This document shows positions 1 through 7,837 of a stretch of 64,000 bases of DNA, piece after piece. Under the pieces are notes generated by a model. That model was not told where the DNA came from, searched no databases, and saw nothing but the letters and a program-made list of their open reading frames with translations. The number at the start of each line of letters is the position of its first letter. Positions within the stretch are counted from its first letter, which is position 1. The translations under genes and the position numbers were made by a program. Origin of the DNA: an uncultured Dysgonomonas sp. (GTDB lineage Bacteria; Bacteroidota; Bacteroidia; Bacteroidales; Dysgonomonadaceae); assembly GCA_937995835.1 (NCBI GenBank), contig CALKIV010000082.1, forward strand, positions 1 through 64,000, written 5' to 3'.

Positions 1-975
1 AAATGGGAAACCAATCTGAATTTCAATGTTGGCCTAGATTATGTTTTGTTCAGAGGTCGCTTATCAGGTTCTGTTGAGTTTTTCACTCGCCGCTCCAAGG
101 ACTTGCTATTTGATTTGCCAAAGGCACTATCTACTGGATATGGAAGTTATACAACAAATGCAGGAGGGTTGAAAAATACAGGTGTGGAGTTCTCTATCAC
201 TGGTACACCTATCCAAACAAAGGATTGGAAATGGACATTGTCAGTTAATGGTACACACTATAAAAATGAATTGACCGAGTTGCCTCAAAGTCAAATCATA
301 ACAGGTAATTACATTCGTCGCGTAGGAGGTTCGGTTCATGACTTTTTCTTGGTGGAGTGGGCCGGAGTGAATCCTGAAACAGGACTGCCTCAATGGTATA
401 AAACCAATGATAATGGAGAACGAGTGATTACAGGAGTTTATAGCGAAGCTGATAATCCTCAATCGAAGATTGTGGCAGGGACAGCACTCCCTGATCTGCT
501 TGGAGGATTTTCAACTAATCTGCAATTCAAAGATTTTGAGCTTTCTGCACTCTTTGCTTACTCTCTTGGAGGTAAGATCTACAATGCGGATAAGTTGATG
601 ATTATGGCCAATGGGTCGACCGCAGGACGAGCCATGTCGACAGACTTGCTCAATAGATGGACTCCTGAGAACCCCAATACGGATATTCCACGTATGCAGA
701 CTACCAATGCTTCTGCATGGACAGAACCATCTACTCGCTTTTTGATTGATGCAGATTATTTGCGCTTGAAGAATATCTTTTTGGGATACAATGTACCTCG
801 AAATATTCTACAAAAAGCGAATCTGAATGCGTTGAAAGTCTATGTGCAAGCTGAAAATCTGTGGACGCTTTTTGGCGAACAAGGGATAGACCCAGAGCAA
901 ACGGTGTCGGGGGCTACGTATTATCGTTACCCTGCGATGAAGACTATCTCTTTAGGGTTGAATCTGTCATTTTAA
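1..975 (+). CDS. SusC/RagA-family TonB-linked outer membrane protein, 3' part
   Basis: This is the C-terminal barrel part of a SusC-type TonB-dependent transporter. Its 5' end lies left of the window: the frame is open from base 1, and the first in-frame start-like codon (TTG at 46) is only an internal codon. SusC proteins form the outer-membrane barrel that imports oligosaccharides or peptides captured by a SusD lipoprotein lid. The visible sequence has the usual late-barrel features: 'GRLSGSVEFFTRRSKDLLF', a 'NAGGLKNTGVEFSI' strand, 'LRLKNIFLGYNVP', and a C-terminal strand ending in 'LGLNLSF' with a terminal Phe, as expected for BAM-assembled barrels. The SusD partner starts 27 bases downstream. 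The substrate cannot be told because the plug and most of the barrel are missing. Confidence 0.93.
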   Translation, partial: KWETNLNFNVGLDYVLFRGRLSGSVEFFTRRSKDLLFDLPKALSTGYGSYTTNAGGLKNTGVEFSITGTPIQTKDWKWTLSVNGTHYKNELTELPQSQIITGNYIRRVGGSVHDFFLVEWAGVNPETGLPQWYKTNDNGERVITGVYSEADNPQSKIVAGTALPDLLGGFSTNLQFKDFELSALFAYSLGGKIYNADKLMIMANGSTAGRAMSTDLLNRWTPENPNTDIPRMQTTNASAWTEPSTRFLIDADYLRLKNIFLGYNVPRNILQKANLNALKVYVQAENLWTLFGEQGIDPEQTVSGATYYRYPAMKTISLGLNLSF

Positions 976-1002
976 AATTAGAAAAAGAAAAAATATCGAC
1001 AT

Positions 1003-2460
1003 ATGAAAAAGATTATTTACATATTCGTTTGGCTTGGCTCGTTGTTGGGGCTTACATCTTGCGAGCTAGATACAGCTCCTACAGATGCTGTGAACAATGG
1101 CTTGGCTTTAGAAAATATAGAAAACACAGAAAAGGTGCTGAATGGAACATGGGCTTATCTGATGGATACTTATACCACATATCGCAATCCGGGCTGGGCT
1201 TCCCTCTTTAGAGCTAGCGATGCTATGGCTAGTGATGTTGCTGTGCAACCTAATAAGTATGGTTATCTCAATCATTACTCTTTTACGGAGATGAATACGA
1301 GTAAGTCCACAACCACACGGGCCATTTGGACATTGGCATATAAGTCAATTGACAATATGAATCATGTTCTCAAGGCTATTGACGGGCTAGAGGGAGATGA
1401 GGTGACCAAGAAAAGAATCAAAGGACAAGCTTATGCCTTGCGAGGGTATTTGTATTTGAATTTAGCTACTTATTATGGTTCAGCTTATACTTTTAAACCA
1501 GAGTCTTTGGCTGTGCCAGTTTACACAGAACCATCGAACAGTGCCACAGAAGGAGCTGCAAGAGAAACCGTGAAAAATGTGTATGCCAGAGCCGAAGAAG
1601 ATCTTCTTTCTGCTTACGATCTGATTGGCAACTATGAAAGAAGTGCAAAGCATAAGATAGACAAAAATGTAGTGGCTGGAATCTTGGCGCGCCTCTATCA
1701 ACTGAAAGGGAATGAATGGGGCAAAGCTCAAAAATACGCTGAAGAAGGTCAGCGAAACTATAGTTGGATGTCAAAAAGTGACTACCTAGGTGGATTCAAT
1801 GACCGTACCAATAGCGAGTGGATTTGGGGGCATGGACAAACACCAGAGCAATCGACGGCGAGTTATAATTTCAACTATTTGGATGTCTCGTCCAGTGTTT
1901 CCGGTTACTATAGCTTTATGGCTGATCCATTTTTTCAAGAACTGTTTGACAAAGATGATGTTCGTAGCCAATTGTTTGAATGGGATGTTACTCGATATAA
2001 GGGAGGTCTGATGTATAAAAAGTTTAGATATAAGGCAGACGAAACAGGCGATATCGTATTGATGAGAAAGGCAGAGTTGGTATTGATAGAAGCAGAGGCC
2101 TTTGCTGAGCTTGGACAAGAAGACAAGGCAATAGCAAAACTAAATGAGCTGAGAGAAGCCCGTGGAGCAGTCACTCCAGATTTATCGGCACTCTCACCGT
2201 CTAAATTAGTAGATGAAATTTTGATCGAACGTCGCAAAGAGCTTTTCGGAGAAGGTTTTGGACTGTATGATATTAAACGTCGTCAGCAAAGTGTGGTAAG
2301 AAAAGCCGTTGCTGATGAATATATTCCAAATTCAACAGATATAAAAAAGAAAGGTCATACGATTTTTAGGTTCTCTGACGGTAAAGACTTTGCACCGAAT
2401 AGTGGCTATTATAATTTTATGCCACCGGCATTGGAAACCGATAACAACCCTAATTTTTGA
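1003..2460 (+). CDS. SusD/RagB-family nutrient-binding outer membrane lipoprotein
   Basis: A 485-residue SusD-like lipoprotein, the surface lid that docks on the SusC barrel encoded just upstream. The N-terminus is a lipoprotein signal: basic 'MKK', a hydrophobic stretch, then a lipobox 'LTSC' with the acylated Cys near residue 20. Family-typical segments follow: 'KGQAYALRGYLYLNLATYYG' around residues 140-160 (TPR-like helices) and, near the C-terminus, 'LIEAEAFAELGQEDKAIAKLNELR' (quoted in part) and 'EILIERRKELFGEGFGLYDIKR', which form the SusD C-terminal domain. The length is normal for the family. The gene closes with a terminator, so this SusC/SusD unit has no SusE-like or enzyme gene downstream. 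The ligand is unknown. Confidence 0.94.
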   Translation: MKKIIYIFVWLGSLLGLTSCELDTAPTDAVNNGLALENIENTEKVLNGTWAYLMDTYTTYRNPGWASLFRASDAMASDVAVQPNKYGYLNHYSFTEMNTSKSTTTRAIWTLAYKSIDNMNHVLKAIDGLEGDEVTKKRIKGQAYALRGYLYLNLATYYGSAYTFKPESLAVPVYTEPSNSATEGAARETVKNVYARAEEDLLSAYDLIGNYERSAKHKIDKNVVAGILARLYQLKGNEWGKAQKYAEEGQRNYSWMSKSDYLGGFNDRTNSEWIWGHGQTPEQSTASYNFNYLDVSSSVSGYYSFMADPFFQELFDKDDVRSQLFEWDVTRYKGGLMYKKFRYKADETGDIVLMRKAELVLIEAEAFAELGQEDKAIAKLNELREARGAVTPDLSALSPSKLVDEILIERRKELFGEGFGLYDIKRRQQSVVRKAVADEYIPNSTDIKKKGHTIFRFSDGKDFAPNSGYYNFMPPALETDNNPNF

Positions 2461-2486
2461 TTGTAAATCTTGATAGATGTATGGAT

Positions 2487-2520
2487 AGAGGAGGTGCAGT
2501 TCGCACTTCCTCTGTTTTTT
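2487..2520 (+). terminator. Rho-independent terminator after the first SusD gene
   Basis: An 11-base stem (2487-2497 with 2503-2513, one mismatch) closes a 5-base loop and is followed by a run of T. It ends the SusC/SusD transcript. Confidence 0.88.
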
Positions 2521-2609
2521 TGAAAACAGATAGCTGAAATATTGCTCACTTCTCTGATATTACTTTTCTTTGTCTTACACTATTGCTGAAAGATAAAATC
2601 AGAGCTGTA

Positions 2610-3272
2610 ATGAATCAACAAAAAGAGGAAATCATCATATATGACCGGCAAGGTATAACTCGCCTAGGAATGCGAGCGCTGATCAGTCAGACTGCACCAT
2701 CGGCAGTGGTGGTGATGGTTAATACCAAAGAAGAACTGATCAAAGGATTGATTGCTAATCCTCACAGTCTTGTGGTGCTAGATTATGCACTCTCTGATAT
2801 GAATAGTGCTGATGGTCTGCTCAATATCAGTGCCAGATTTCAGGAAGCACATTGGATACTCTTTTCTGAAGAGTTGAGCCTCTTATTTTTGAAAAGAACT
2901 GTTGTTGTAAATGATTGTTTTAGTGTGGTATTGAAAATATCCGACCTCGAAGAAATTCGATCAGCAGTCAGTCATGGACTTAAAAATGAAGCGTTCATCT
3001 GCCAAGAGGTTAATGACTTGTTAAAAGATGCCGAAAATAAAGATGATGCGCATGCCAAAGAGGTGCTGACTATAACAGAACAAGAAATATTGAAAGAAAT
3101 TGTTTTGGGGAATAAAACAAAAGAAATAGCAGCGAAACGTTTTATTAGCATTCATACAGTGATCACTCATCGGAAAAATATCTATAGAAAGCTTAACATC
3201 AACAATGCGCAAGAGCTGACTCGATATGCCATTCGGGCAGGTGTAATTAATGTTTCAGAATACCAAATATAG
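2610..3272 (+). CDS. LuxR/NarL-type response regulator
   Basis: A 220-residue two-component response regulator that should bind DNA when phosphorylated. The receiver domain fills about residues 6-125. The probable phospho-acceptor is Asp58 in 'SLVVLDYALSD', and one acidic residue (Asp12) is kept at the N-terminal acidic site, where many relatives have two. A LuxR-type helix-turn-helix is at about residues 150-215: 'LTITEQEILKEIVLGNKTKEIA', then 'ISIHTVITHRKNIYRKLNI'. The frame could begin at TTG 2583, but ATG 2610 gives a receiver that begins where homologues usually do, so it is preferred. No histidine kinase is nearby. It sits alone between a terminator and the His-rich protein gene, so its target is not evident. 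Confidence 0.85.
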   Translation: MNQQKEEIIIYDRQGITRLGMRALISQTAPSAVVVMVNTKEELIKGLIANPHSLVVLDYALSDMNSADGLLNISARFQEAHWILFSEELSLLFLKRTVVVNDCFSVVLKISDLEEIRSAVSHGLKNEAFICQEVNDLLKDAENKDDAHAKEVLTITEQEILKEIVLGNKTKEIAAKRFISIHTVITHRKNIYRKLNINNAQELTRYAIRAGVINVSEYQI

Positions 3273-3359
3273 GGATTCTTTGTTCTGATATTTTATAGGA
3301 TTAAAAATATCACTTGACGAATGTGGTCACTTTGTAAATATTTTTCAAAAAAATAGACT

Positions 3360-3367
3360 TACCTTTG
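3360..3367 (+). promoter_or_regulatory. possible -7 box for the His-rich protein gene
   Basis: TACCTTTG matches the Bacteroidota -7 consensus TAnnTTTG. It lies only 7 bases before the ATG at 3375, so transcription from it would give a nearly leaderless mRNA. A TTTG at 3331-3334 is 25 bases upstream, wider than the usual 19-21, so the call is tentative. Confidence 0.35.
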
Positions 3368-3374
3368 TCCCTCT

Positions 3375-3740
3375 ATGAAAGAATTGAGTAAAGGAATAAG
3401 AGGAAAAGCATTGAAGATTGTCTTGTTGATAATCTTCTGTTTGTATACCGGCTCCATTACTTTTTTTACGCATAGCCATATTGTAAATGGTGTTACCATT
3501 GTGCACTCGCACTTTTATTTGGCTGATGACGAAGGCAACCCCACACACGAACACTCAGGGGCAGAAATTCAACTGATTCAGCACCTATCCACTTATTTTG
3601 TTTTTGGACTGATTGCAGCTGCAATTATTCTTGGTTGGCTGACACTTCGCACAACGACGCTTTTTGTCAATCAAGATTGTATCTACAGACAAAATCTTTA
3701 TCAAAAGTATTTTAGGCTTCGGGCACCTCCCGTTTTATAG
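3375..3740 (+). CDS. small His-rich membrane protein beside a TonB receptor
   Basis: A 121-residue protein with two predicted membrane helices: about residues 13-33 ('IVLLIIFCLYTGSITFF') and 75-92 ('YFVFGLIAAAIILGWLTL'). Between them is a probably periplasmic loop of about 40 residues holding seven histidines, six of them in three HxH pairs: 'THSH', 'VHSH' and 'THEH'. Such a loop could bind Zn, Cu or another transition metal. The gene lies 106 bases before a TonB-dependent receptor gene in the same direction. I recall similar small His-rich proteins next to TonB receptors in other Bacteroidota but know no proven function. Involvement in metal uptake or sensing is inference. The C-terminus is short and basic. 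Confidence 0.72.
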   Translation: MKELSKGIRGKALKIVLLIIFCLYTGSITFFTHSHIVNGVTIVHSHFYLADDEGNPTHEHSGAEIQLIQHLSTYFVFGLIAAAIILGWLTLRTTTLFVNQDCIYRQNLYQKYFRLRAPPVL

Positions 3741-3846
3741 TTTTATAAGACCGAATTTTTAAGCATCATTTATTTACTCTTGCCTTTGGGTAGGAATAGA
3801 TTTTATTGCTTATCCATTATTATTTAAAACTATAAAAGATAACAAA

Positions 3847-6216
3847 ATGAAGAAATATATCTCATTTGTCATGCTACTGCTGTGTATTATTGCAAGCAGC
3901 GCGATGGCAAATCCAACACCAGTACAAAATACAGACGCTAACGTTTTTGGGCATGTAGTAGATGCAGAAACAGGCGAACATTTACCCTATGTGACAGTGA
4001 ATGTTAAAGGTACAACCATTGTAACCACTACGGATGCCACAGGTCACTATACTTTAAAAGATTTACCAGAAGGGAAATTTACACTCGAGGCTCGTTATGT
4101 GGGGTATGAAACTTTGGGAATCGAGGTCACAATAGTGAAGAAGAAAGCGCAAGAGGTAAACTTCGATATGAAAGAATCTATCGTTTCGCTGAATGAAATC
4201 GTGGTTTCGGCAAACAGAAACGAAACCAGTAGAAAAATGGCGCCTACATTGGTTAGTATCTTGGATATGAAAACTTTTGAGCGAACTAATTCTTGTACAG
4301 TGAGTGGGGGATTGAATTTTCAGCCAGGACTGAGGGTGGAAAACAACTGTCAAAACTGTGGATTTACACAAGTGCGAATGAATGGTCTGGAAGGAGCTTA
4401 TTCACAAATCTTGATTGACTCTCGCCCTGTCTTTAGTGCACTTGCTGGAGTATATGGCTTGGAGCAACTTCCGGCTTCTATGGTCGAGCGCATTGAAGTG
4501 GTACGTGGTGGAGGATCGGCTCTTTTTGGAGCATCTGCCATTGCTGGTACGATAAATATCATCACGAAAGAGCCTTTGCGAAATACAGCACAACTGTCGC
4601 ATACCTTGACCTCTATTGGCGGGGATAGCAGTTTCGACAATAATACGAGCTTCAATGTGTCTTTGGTTTCTGACAATCAAAAAATGGGGGTGATGGCTTA
4701 TGGACAAAAACGTCACCGTGCGGCATACGATCATGATGGAGATGGGTTTTCAGAGATCCCGGTGCTCGATAGTCGTACTTTAGGTTTTCGGTCATTCCTA
4801 AGGACAGGTGTGTATTCTAAAATAACACTAGAATATCATAACATGCAAGAATATCGTCGAGGTGGTGATAATCTAAAGAAGCAACCTTATGAAGCTTATG
4901 TAGCAGAACAGATAGACTCTAAAATAGATGGTGGTAGTCTGAAATATGATTGGTCTTCACCTGACAATAAGCATCGGTTGAGTATTTATACCGCAGCTCA
5001 GTTGACTAATCGTGATAGCTATTACGGAGGGGGAGATCCTATAACTCCACTGACAGGAAATGAGACCCCTGAAGAAATAGAAAATCATAATGGCAGATTG
5101 AGATCATTTGCAAACACAAAGGATGTTACCCTTAACTTGGGAGGGCAATATTCTTATGAGTTCGATAAACTTCTGTTTATGCCATCTACACTGACTTCGG
5201 GTACAGAGTTTAGCTACAATAAATTGGAAGATAATAATGGAAATCGTCCAGAGGAAATCAATCAGCAGATTAATATTGCTAGTCTTTATGCTCAAAATGA
5301 GTGGAAAAACGATATGTGGGGATTCTTGGTAGGAGGAAGATTGGACAAACACAAGTTGCTTGACAATGCTGTGTTTAGCCCTAGGGCAAATATTAGATAT
5401 AATCCGAAAGAGAACATCAATTTCAGATTAAGCTATGGACAAGGTTTCCGTGCTCCTCAGCTGTTTGATGAAAATTTGCATGATAAAATATCAGGAGGAG
5501 AGCCAATAACGCAAATAAAAGATCCTAACTTGAAAAAAGAAAAATCGCATAGTTTGAGTGGGTCTGTTGATTATTATCTGTTCTTAGGCAGAAATCAATT
5601 AAACTTCTTAGTAGAAGGGTTCTTCACCAAACTACAAAATCCATTTACTACAGAGAATGAAACGCAGGATGATGGATCTATCTTACAGAGAATTATAAAT
5701 GCTTCGGCAGCAAAGGTATATGGTGTAACCTTGGAGGCTAGAGCAGCTACCACAGCAAATATTGAATTGCAAATGGGTGCTACTATTCAAAAAAGCCGTT
5801 ACAGCGAAGCCCGTAAGTGGTCTGGAGAAGAGGAAATTGATGATGTGGAGCCAACTAGAAATATGATGCGTACACCTGATATCTATGGATACTTTGTTGC
5901 CACTTGGATGCCTACAAAGCGATTCAATAGTTCGTTGTCTGGAACCTATACAGGTAAAATGTATGTGCCACATGAGGCCGGGGTGATAGAGAAAAATAGA
6001 ACAGAGAGAACCCCATCCTTCTTTGATGTGAGCTGGAAGGTGAGTTACAGCTTCCCTATCTACAAAAGCACTACATTGGAAGTGAATGCTGGAATACAAA
6101 ATATCCTCGAATCTTATCAAAAAGATTTTGATAAAGGGCCAGACAGAGCATCAAGCTATATCTACGGACCGGCTTTGCCAAGAAGTTATTTTGCAGGTGT
6201 GAAAGTGAATATATGA
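3847..6216 (+). CDS. TonB-dependent outer membrane receptor with CxxC in the plug
   Basis: A 789-residue TonB-dependent receptor of the BtuB/CirA type. In order: a signal peptide (residues 1-21, cut after 'SSAMA'), a carboxypeptidase-regulatory-like beta domain (about 30-115, 'GHVVDAETGEHLPYVTVNVK'), a linking segment with a TonB-box-like stretch ('LNEIVVSANR'), the plug (about 125-240, with 'LIDSRPVFS' and 'VERIEVVRGGGSALFG'), then a barrel to the C-terminus ('SYFAGVKVNI'). Unusually, the plug holds Cys150 and a Cys168-x-x-Cys171 pair in 'ENNCQNCGFTQVRMNG'. With the His-rich protein upstream this suggests a metal or metal-chelate substrate, but vitamin or heme uptake cannot be excluded. A terminator follows directly. 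Confidence 0.9.
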   Translation: MKKYISFVMLLLCIIASSAMANPTPVQNTDANVFGHVVDAETGEHLPYVTVNVKGTTIVTTTDATGHYTLKDLPEGKFTLEARYVGYETLGIEVTIVKKKAQEVNFDMKESIVSLNEIVVSANRNETSRKMAPTLVSILDMKTFERTNSCTVSGGLNFQPGLRVENNCQNCGFTQVRMNGLEGAYSQILIDSRPVFSALAGVYGLEQLPASMVERIEVVRGGGSALFGASAIAGTINIITKEPLRNTAQLSHTLTSIGGDSSFDNNTSFNVSLVSDNQKMGVMAYGQKRHRAAYDHDGDGFSEIPVLDSRTLGFRSFLRTGVYSKITLEYHNMQEYRRGGDNLKKQPYEAYVAEQIDSKIDGGSLKYDWSSPDNKHRLSIYTAAQLTNRDSYYGGGDPITPLTGNETPEEIENHNGRLRSFANTKDVTLNLGGQYSYEFDKLLFMPSTLTSGTEFSYNKLEDNNGNRPEEINQQINIASLYAQNEWKNDMWGFLVGGRLDKHKLLDNAVFSPRANIRYNPKENINFRLSYGQGFRAPQLFDENLHDKISGGEPITQIKDPNLKKEKSHSLSGSVDYYLFLGRNQLNFLVEGFFTKLQNPFTTENETQDDGSILQRIINASAAKVYGVTLEARAATTANIELQMGATIQKSRYSEARKWSGEEEIDDVEPTRNMMRTPDIYGYFVATWMPTKRFNSSLSGTYTGKMYVPHEAGVIEKNRTERTPSFFDVSWKVSYSFPIYKSTTLEVNAGIQNILESYQKDFDKGPDRASSYIYGPALPRSYFAGVKVNI

Positions 6217-6241
6217 TAAAAACCTTTAAAAGGATATTTAG

Positions 6242-6276
6242 AAAAGAGATTTGCTGTAAGGTGAATCTCTTTTTTT
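6242..6276 (+). terminator. Rho-independent terminator after the TonB receptor
   Basis: A stem of about ten pairs (6242-6251 with 6264-6273) has a 12-base loop and runs into seven T. It separates the TonB receptor unit from the following operon. Confidence 0.9.
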
Positions 6277-6575
6277 ATGAATTTAAGGATTTGTCCCCTC
6301 TTGATTCTTTTCATACCGAAACCTTGCCACTAGGTGTGTTAATTTTATACTGTTTTTAGCATCAAAGAGAATCGTGCTTGAATTTCGTAATGGGAATTGA
6401 GAAAAAAATGTACTTTATTTAGGTGAAGCTGTGTTTTAGAGGATAATTAACTCAGAATTGGGCGGAAAGAAGACCTCGTAGTCGTCTATGTAGAGGCCTC
6501 CACAGTGCTATTTAGTTAAAAAGGAGTTTTTCTTATTGTTTTAAAGAAAATAATCGATAACCTATGTGTTAAATG
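6277..6575. other. intergenic stretch without recognised gene
   Basis: About 300 bases between the terminator and the next promoter. No frame of convincing length is seen. A weak inverted repeat around 6470-6505 (containing GAGGCCTC) is too imperfect to call as an RNA element. Relic sequence or a small RNA cannot be excluded. Confidence 0.5.
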
Positions 6576-6607
6576 TTTGCTCTATTTAGAAATCTAAGGT
6601 ACATTTG
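6576..6607 (+). promoter_or_regulatory. promoter of the three-gene surface-protein operon
   Basis: TTTG at 6576-6579 (-33 element), a 20-base spacer, and TACATTTG at 6600-6607 (-7 element) match the Bacteroidota housekeeping promoter. The first start codon is 57 bases downstream. It is among the best matches in the window. Confidence 0.8.
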
Positions 6608-6664
6608 TATAATACACAATCAGTACATTATATTTCATACTAAAAAAACATATTATTAATTATT

Positions 6665-7312
6665 ATGCTTTGTATAAAAAAACAAATCTTAAAGAGTGCT
6701 TTAATTATTAGCATATTCTTTCTAACTACTCAATTGTTGCATGCGCAAGTAACTATTGGCTCAAATTTATTGCCAAATAAAGATGCCATATTAGATCTAA
6801 AACAAGAGGGAGAAACCACATCAGGACTACTGTTGCCTCGTGTAGCTTTAAAACAAACAACTTCTTTTTTACCAATGACTGCTCATGTAGAGGGAATGGT
6901 TGTATATAACACAGCGAAGGTTGCAGATGTGACCCCGGGTTATTACTATAATAATGGCGTTAAATGGTTGAAGCTTTTTTCGGCTGAAGATTCTTTTTTC
7001 TACATGCCTACCACAACTTTGCCTACAGATGAAAATGATCCTGCATTTTCAGGAGGTGTATTCACCATAAATCTATATGATAGATACAGCAAACAATTTA
7101 GCTTGTCAGGGACTAATGTTGCTGTGAGCGATAATTCTGCGAGATTGCCTGTTTATACTAATGATGAGCTCTATTACTTTGTTACTTATTATGATGAGAC
7201 GGTTTTTGACAATGTCAACATAAATGCTGCAGGAATATTAACTTATAGACTAAAGTCTGAATTTACTTATTCTGATAAGACATTTATGAATATTCTATTG
7301 AAAGTAAAATAA
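6665..7312 (+). CDS. exported protein of unknown function, surface-protein type
   Basis: A 215-residue exported protein. A signal peptide spans about residues 1-28 and ends '..LLHAQ'. The mature start 'QVTIGSNLLPNKDAILDLK' followed by 'GLLLPRVALKQTT' and 'EGMVVYNT' is a pattern I recognise from the N-termini of many Bacteroidota surface proteins, which often carry a longer C-terminal domain. Here the rest is short and shows no named domain. It is the first gene of an operon with the genes at 7327 and 7838 (14 and 1 bases apart) behind one strong promoter. A structural or adhesin-assembly role at the cell surface is inference. Confidence 0.7.
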   Translation: MLCIKKQILKSALIISIFFLTTQLLHAQVTIGSNLLPNKDAILDLKQEGETTSGLLLPRVALKQTTSFLPMTAHVEGMVVYNTAKVADVTPGYYYNNGVKWLKLFSAEDSFFYMPTTTLPTDENDPAFSGGVFTINLYDRYSKQFSLSGTNVAVSDNSARLPVYTNDELYYFVTYYDETVFDNVNINAAGILTYRLKSEFTYSDKTFMNILLKVK

Positions 7313-7326
7313 GTAATTTGAGATTT

Positions 7327-7836
7327 ATGAAAACAAAGATAATACTGGCATTTTTGTGTCTGTGTTTTACAGGTGCAATATATGCACAGTTGCCTCAGAT
7401 AGAAGGTGGAGCTTATTTTTTAGAAAAAGCAGAACTTGTGATCCAGAAGTTAAACTCTAAGGAGGTTCTTGAGCACAAGATACTAACAGATACAGCATCA
7501 ATAGAAGTAGATGATATGCACTTGTCTAATGTTATATTTGAGATGGAAATTGAAAATGACAAGCCTCTTATGTGCAAGCTATCTGACAGAAAAAAATATA
7601 AATTTGATGAACTGATGGTCTTGCGCCCAGAATTGACTGATAAAGAGCTATCTGAACTCGATGAAAGAGTTCTTGAAGAGGACTACTCTTTTATCGGAAA
7701 AGAACTACCTCCCTATGAACTCAAAATGGAAGATGAGAAGCTTATAATCAATTTTGCAAAATACAGTTTTGCGCAATCGTCCATCACCTATACCATGACT
7801 GCTGAGTTAACGTTAGTTATGACAAAACAAAAATGA
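7327..7836 (+). CDS. small exported protein, hypothetical
   Basis: A 169-residue protein counted from ATG 7327. An in-frame TTG at 7318 would add three residues and put 'MRF' before a good signal peptide, so ATG is preferred. The signal peptide is 'MKTKIILAFLCLCFTGAIYA', cut before 'QLPQIEGG'. The mature part is acidic, without cysteines apart from one in 'LMCKLSD', and probably beta-rich, with alternating charged and hydrophobic residues. I do not recognise a family. It ends one base before the large protein at 7838, so the two are likely co-translated. Export and operon position suggest a partner or accessory factor of the large surface protein. Confidence 0.68.
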   Translation: MKTKIILAFLCLCFTGAIYAQLPQIEGGAYFLEKAELVIQKLNSKEVLEHKILTDTASIEVDDMHLSNVIFEMEIENDKPLMCKLSDRKKYKFDELMVLRPELTDKELSELDERVLEEDYSFIGKELPPYELKMEDEKLIINFAKYSFAQSSITYTMTAELTLVMTKQK

Positions 7837-7837
7837 G

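Noticed and set aside
861..1211. 116-codon plus-strand frame bridging SusC and SusD
   Set aside because: It overlaps the ends of two well-supported genes in another frame and has no domain-like sequence.
5683..6120. 145-codon minus-strand frame
   Set aside because: It is inside the TonB receptor gene and has the composition of a mirror frame.
6470..6505. Imperfect inverted repeat with GAGGCCTC in the gap after the TonB receptor
   Set aside because: The stem has mismatches and a long loop, without a T-run or conserved motif, so no RNA element was called.
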